Part shown: one piece after another, positions 6,605 through 9,047 of the stretch
Position numbering within the stretch: the first letter of the stretch is position 1
Layout of the letters: each line of letters opens with the position of its first letter
Assembly (NCBI GenBank): GCA_964343305.1
Contig: CAYFJO010000435.1
Span: 1 to 9,047 of the forward strand
Source of the DNA: CAYFJO01 sp964343305
GTDB taxonomy: Bacteria; Planctomycetota; Planctomycetia; Pirellulales; Pirellulaceae
Reading direction: 5' to 3'
DNA: 9,047 nt
The notes under the pieces: generated by a model
What the model was told of the DNA's origin: nothing
Databases searched by the model: none
What the model saw: the letters and a program-made list of their open reading frames with translations, nothing else
Program-made: the position numbers and the translations under genes

Positions 6605-7621
6605 TCACATTGCGGTCGAGTTTCGCCTGAGATCGTCTTCGATCTCGGGCAGGCGACGCTGGTAGGCTTCGAGTTGTTCAATCTTCGGATTCAACTCATT
6701 GTCGATTTCCGCTTGGGCGGCGGCGATCTGAGCGGCCGCATCCGGCGGCGGAGGCATGGCCGTTTGAAGTTGCTCGATCAGATCTTCCAGATACTGTTTT
6801 CGCCGCCGATACAAGCTAAGAAACGCGCCCGTCATCGTCCGCGGCAATCGAGTGATCCGACCGAGTTGAACCTCACGACGCGCATCAAGATAATCGATCA
6901 AGTAGTTCTCGACGGAATCATCGCGAACCACATTCGGGTCGGTTTCGCATCGATGTCTGGGCCGTGGATGGAAATCCGGCCCATTGCCACGATAGCGCAT
7001 GAAATCAATGTCGTCTTCGAGCACACGCAGTGCATCCCAATTCGACTGAACATGACTTCGCAACGATTGGCCCGCACTTTCAAATGCTCCTTCTAGGCCC
7101 GTTTCGGGCCACACGTACAAAATCCTCGAACGACGGATCCAATTGCGATACCCTTCGTCGTCGCATTGCCACATGGGTTCGAGCATGCGCTGATGAATAT
7201 CGCCACTTTCATAATCGCCCGTCGTGGGAAGCAAAGCAAAAGGACGATCGATATCGGTGATGCCTTGTTTCGCGCCGGTCCGATCAGGATCCAATAGCGG
7301 CTTGACGGTGATCGGGCCAAGTGGGCCGCGAACCACTTCGTGATCGATTTCGGGATCGTCCAGCAATGCGATTTGTGAGTCGGCTGCAACTCGATAGGCT
7401 GCGTCATCCGGCCAAGACGGCGGCCGCGTTTGTGCCGAACGAGGATATCGCTGGCCCCATACCGCGTCGCGTGACGCGATCTCGCCGCGCACCCGCCAGG
7501 CGGCGACCGTTCCGTAGTTCACGATCAACGCCATCACGAACAGCAAAATCGGCAGCGCTAGGACAAACTCCAGCGGTGCCAGTCCGCGGCGGACTTTCGA
7601 GTTGTTTCGTTTACGTTTCAA
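6605..7621 (-). CDS. TadE-like pseudopilin with long C-terminal region, TTG start
   Basis: Protein of 338 residues. The N-terminus shows a class III (prepilin) signal: a basic leader MKRKRNNSKVRRG, then LAPLEFVLALPILLFVMALI. Cleavage is expected after G13, with the conserved Glu at mature position +5 (E18). This is the mark of TadE/TadF-type pseudopilins processed by the prepilin peptidase. A polar domain with two cysteines follows. From about 240 it is helical and charged, broken by PPPP at about 290-293, and a coiled coil is likely up to about 333. This is longer than a usual TadE, so it may be a TadE-TadG intermediate form. The start is TTG at 7621-7619: an in-frame stop lies 15 nt upstream and the next Met is inside the membrane helix. 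It begins 1 nt after the previous stop. Confidence 0.85.
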   Translation of the reverse strand: MKRKRNNSKVRRGLAPLEFVLALPILLFVMALIVNYGTVAAWRVRGEIASRDAVWGQRYPRSAQTRPPSWPDDAAYRVAADSQIALLDDPEIDHEVVRGPLGPITVKPLLDPDRTGAKQGITDIDRPFALLPTTGDYESGDIHQRMLEPMWQCDDEGYRNWIRRSRILYVWPETGLEGAFESAGQSLRSHVQSNWDALRVLEDDIDFMRYRGNGPDFHPRPRHRCETDPNVVRDDSVENYLIDYLDARREVQLGRITRLPRTMTGAFLSLYRRRKQYLEDLIEQLQTAMPPPPDAAAQIAAAQAEIDNELNPKIEQLEAYQRRLPEIEDDLRRNSTAM

Positions 7622-7622
7622 T

Positions 7623-9047
7623 TCAATGATGGCTCAGCCAAGGGATGTCGCCCGGCGTTGTGTTGGTGAATTCCGGCAAATCCAATTCCACGCCGTCAAG
7701 CATGGGATCGGAACTGAGGATCGTTAGCAAAGATTGAGTCGCCGCCGGCGTCAATTGTGTTGTCCAATTCTGTGTGATCAATCCCCATTCGATCGGATGA
7801 CGTCCCCAACCTCCTCGATTCCGATGAGTCGATCGCCACGAGATTCCACCCCCACTCGTCGCGCCCGCATTGTACCAATGGACGATGCCCTGGTTGTCGA
7901 TCCAAAAGTCCCAGTCTTCGCGGAGAACATCGCCGCCGGCCATTTCCAATCGTCGTGTTGGCACAAACATCGAAACTTGCGCATACGCCTGCTTGTCAAA
8001 CTCGATCGGGTTGTCGTAGATGCCCGGCATCTGCTCGTCGATACCTTCTTCATAGACGACTCCGACGAATTGGTAGTCCTGTTCCAGAGTGACGTTCGGG
8101 TTGTCATACTCGCCGGGCACTTCGCGAATTTGCATTGGCAGATTGCGGTAGGGGTACTCGACTTCGAGCAACTGTTCCAGATGGCCGCAGGTAAAAATTC
8201 GCCAGATGTTTGAGAACTGCGACATCTTGCCGTAGTTGTCGAAGTAGTAGAGTTTCTCGTGATTCCAGTCGTTCAGATACCGCGTGGCCATGCTTCGTCG
8301 CTGCTTGCGGGCGTTGTCGACGTAGTCCCGCTGATTCGGGACGGAATCCATCACAGGATCGACGACAGGCATTGTGCGACGGTCGGCTTCGCTGACGCCA
8401 CCAACTGGGTCGGCGATCGTTCGCCAGAGCACGCCGTGCAATTGTGCGGGATCAGGCCATGCTGCCCCGTGCCGGCGAGCGACTTCGTTGGTGGCCAGTT
8501 GTGCGATGCGCGGAGTGTGCATGACCAATGCTCGCTGAAACTCCGGGATTAGTTCATAGGCAAGGACTTCTTCGAGAACGGGCAGCATCTGCGAAGAGAT
8601 CGCTTCGTGGAGATCGCTGTAGGTTCGAATGAGGTCGCCCTCGAGTGGAAGCTTCTCAGGAATCGCCGCACCGAGTGCCGCGAATCGCGGAAATTCGGAC
8701 GACGCGAGATGAGGGGCGATGCGAGCCCAATGTTCGAGCGTCTCGGGCGTGAACGACTCGGAATGCCGGTCTCGAGCTTCGCGCATGAACGCCGTCACTG
8801 CAATGACATCGCTGAGCAAATGATTCGTGAAGGCCAACGTGTTCATGCCACGAGCCAACACGACACCGCCCGTGTACGTCGCCGCATCGGCCGCATTTTG
8901 CATTTGCACTTTGCGTGCAACTTGCCGAGTCGAGTTGACGACCATTCCCAACAACATCACCAGCAGAATCAACGTGAAGACCGAAACGATGCTCATCGTG
9001 CCCCGCTCGTCGCGATGCAGACGCGTTGCATTTCGAAAGATTCGGCT
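7623..9047 (-). CDS. TadG-like Flp pilus-associated membrane protein, 5' end cut by window edge
   Basis: The frame stays open to the right edge, giving 474 visible residues; the ATG at 8996 (residue 18) is probably not the true start. The residues before it (RNATRLHRDERG) form a basic leader, and a hydrophobic helix follows at about 20-38 (IVSVFTLILLVMLLGMVVN). Next comes VARKVQMQNAADAATYTGG, the classic TadE/TadG segment just after the helix (QNAADAA). Mature position +5 after G16 is Val, not Glu, as often in TadG, so prepilin-type cleavage is uncertain. The rest is a large, aromatic-rich, probably extracytoplasmic domain without a domain I recognise, ending in DIPWLSHH. TadG-like proteins are envelope-anchored parts of the Tad apparatus. 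Its TGA stop is 1 nt before the TTG of the next gene. Confidence 0.85.
   Translation of the reverse strand, partial: SRIFRNATRLHRDERGTMSIVSVFTLILLVMLLGMVVNSTRQVARKVQMQNAADAATYTGGVVLARGMNTLAFTNHLLSDVIAVTAFMREARDRHSESFTPETLEHWARIAPHLASSEFPRFAALGAAIPEKLPLEGDLIRTYSDLHEAISSQMLPVLEEVLAYELIPEFQRALVMHTPRIAQLATNEVARRHGAAWPDPAQLHGVLWRTIADPVGGVSEADRRTMPVVDPVMDSVPNQRDYVDNARKQRRSMATRYLNDWNHEKLYYFDNYGKMSQFSNIWRIFTCGHLEQLLEVEYPYRNLPMQIREVPGEYDNPNVTLEQDYQFVGVVYEEGIDEQMPGIYDNPIEFDKQAYAQVSMFVPTRRLEMAGGDVLREDWDFWIDNQGIVHWYNAGATSGGGISWRSTHRNRGGWGRHPIEWGLITQNWTTQLTPAATQSLLTILSSDPMLDGVELDLPEFTNTTPGDIPWLSHH

Noticed and set aside
7623..8996. ATG at 8996 as the start of the TadG-like gene
   Set aside because: The frame is open for 17 more codons to the window edge and encodes a basic RDERG leader expected before the membrane helix. 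The gene is therefore treated as 5'-partial.

Overview
The window is a single block of leftward (minus-strand) genes from a Tad (tight adherence, Flp-type IV pilus) locus. Every supported gene reads from high to low coordinates and together they fill almost the whole window. The organism looks like a planctomycete, probably of the Pirellulaceae type. This is inferred from three things: an FHA domain fused to the pilus ATPase, an MJ0042-like zinc-ribbon/Pro-rich/transmembrane protein, and GC-moderate genes interrupted by short palindromic intergenic repeats. No rRNA, tRNA or taxonomic marker is present to confirm it.

Layout in transcription order: a TadG-like membrane protein whose 5' end lies beyond the right edge (9047-7623); a TadE-like pseudopilin starting at TTG (7621-6605); an unrecognised single-pass membrane protein (6583-5579); CpaB/RcpC (5582-4833); a 90-nt gap holding a perfect 24-bp inverted repeat; FHA-CpaF/TadA ATPase (4742-2811); TadB (2808-1963); TadC (1958-1035); a second 90-nt gap holding another inverted pair of small hairpins; and a zinc-ribbon membrane protein running off the left edge (944-1).

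How they fit together: CpaF/TadA is the cytoplasmic motor, TadB and TadC are its inner-membrane platform, CpaB is the periplasmic protein normally linked to the secretin, and the TadE/TadG-like proteins are pseudopilin-class components. Gaps of 1, 21, -4, 2 and 4 nt suggest co-transcription and translational coupling. The secretin (CpaC/RcpA), CpaE/TadZ, the Flp pilin and the prepilin peptidase are not in the window. CpaB is followed directly by CpaF.

The most notable points are: (i) two REP/BIME-like inverted hairpin pairs with the same geometry but different sequence, sitting in the only two sizeable gaps of the operon; (ii) the FHA-CpaF fusion with a long extra linker; (iii) an uncharacterised 334-residue membrane protein embedded between the pseudopilin and cpaB.
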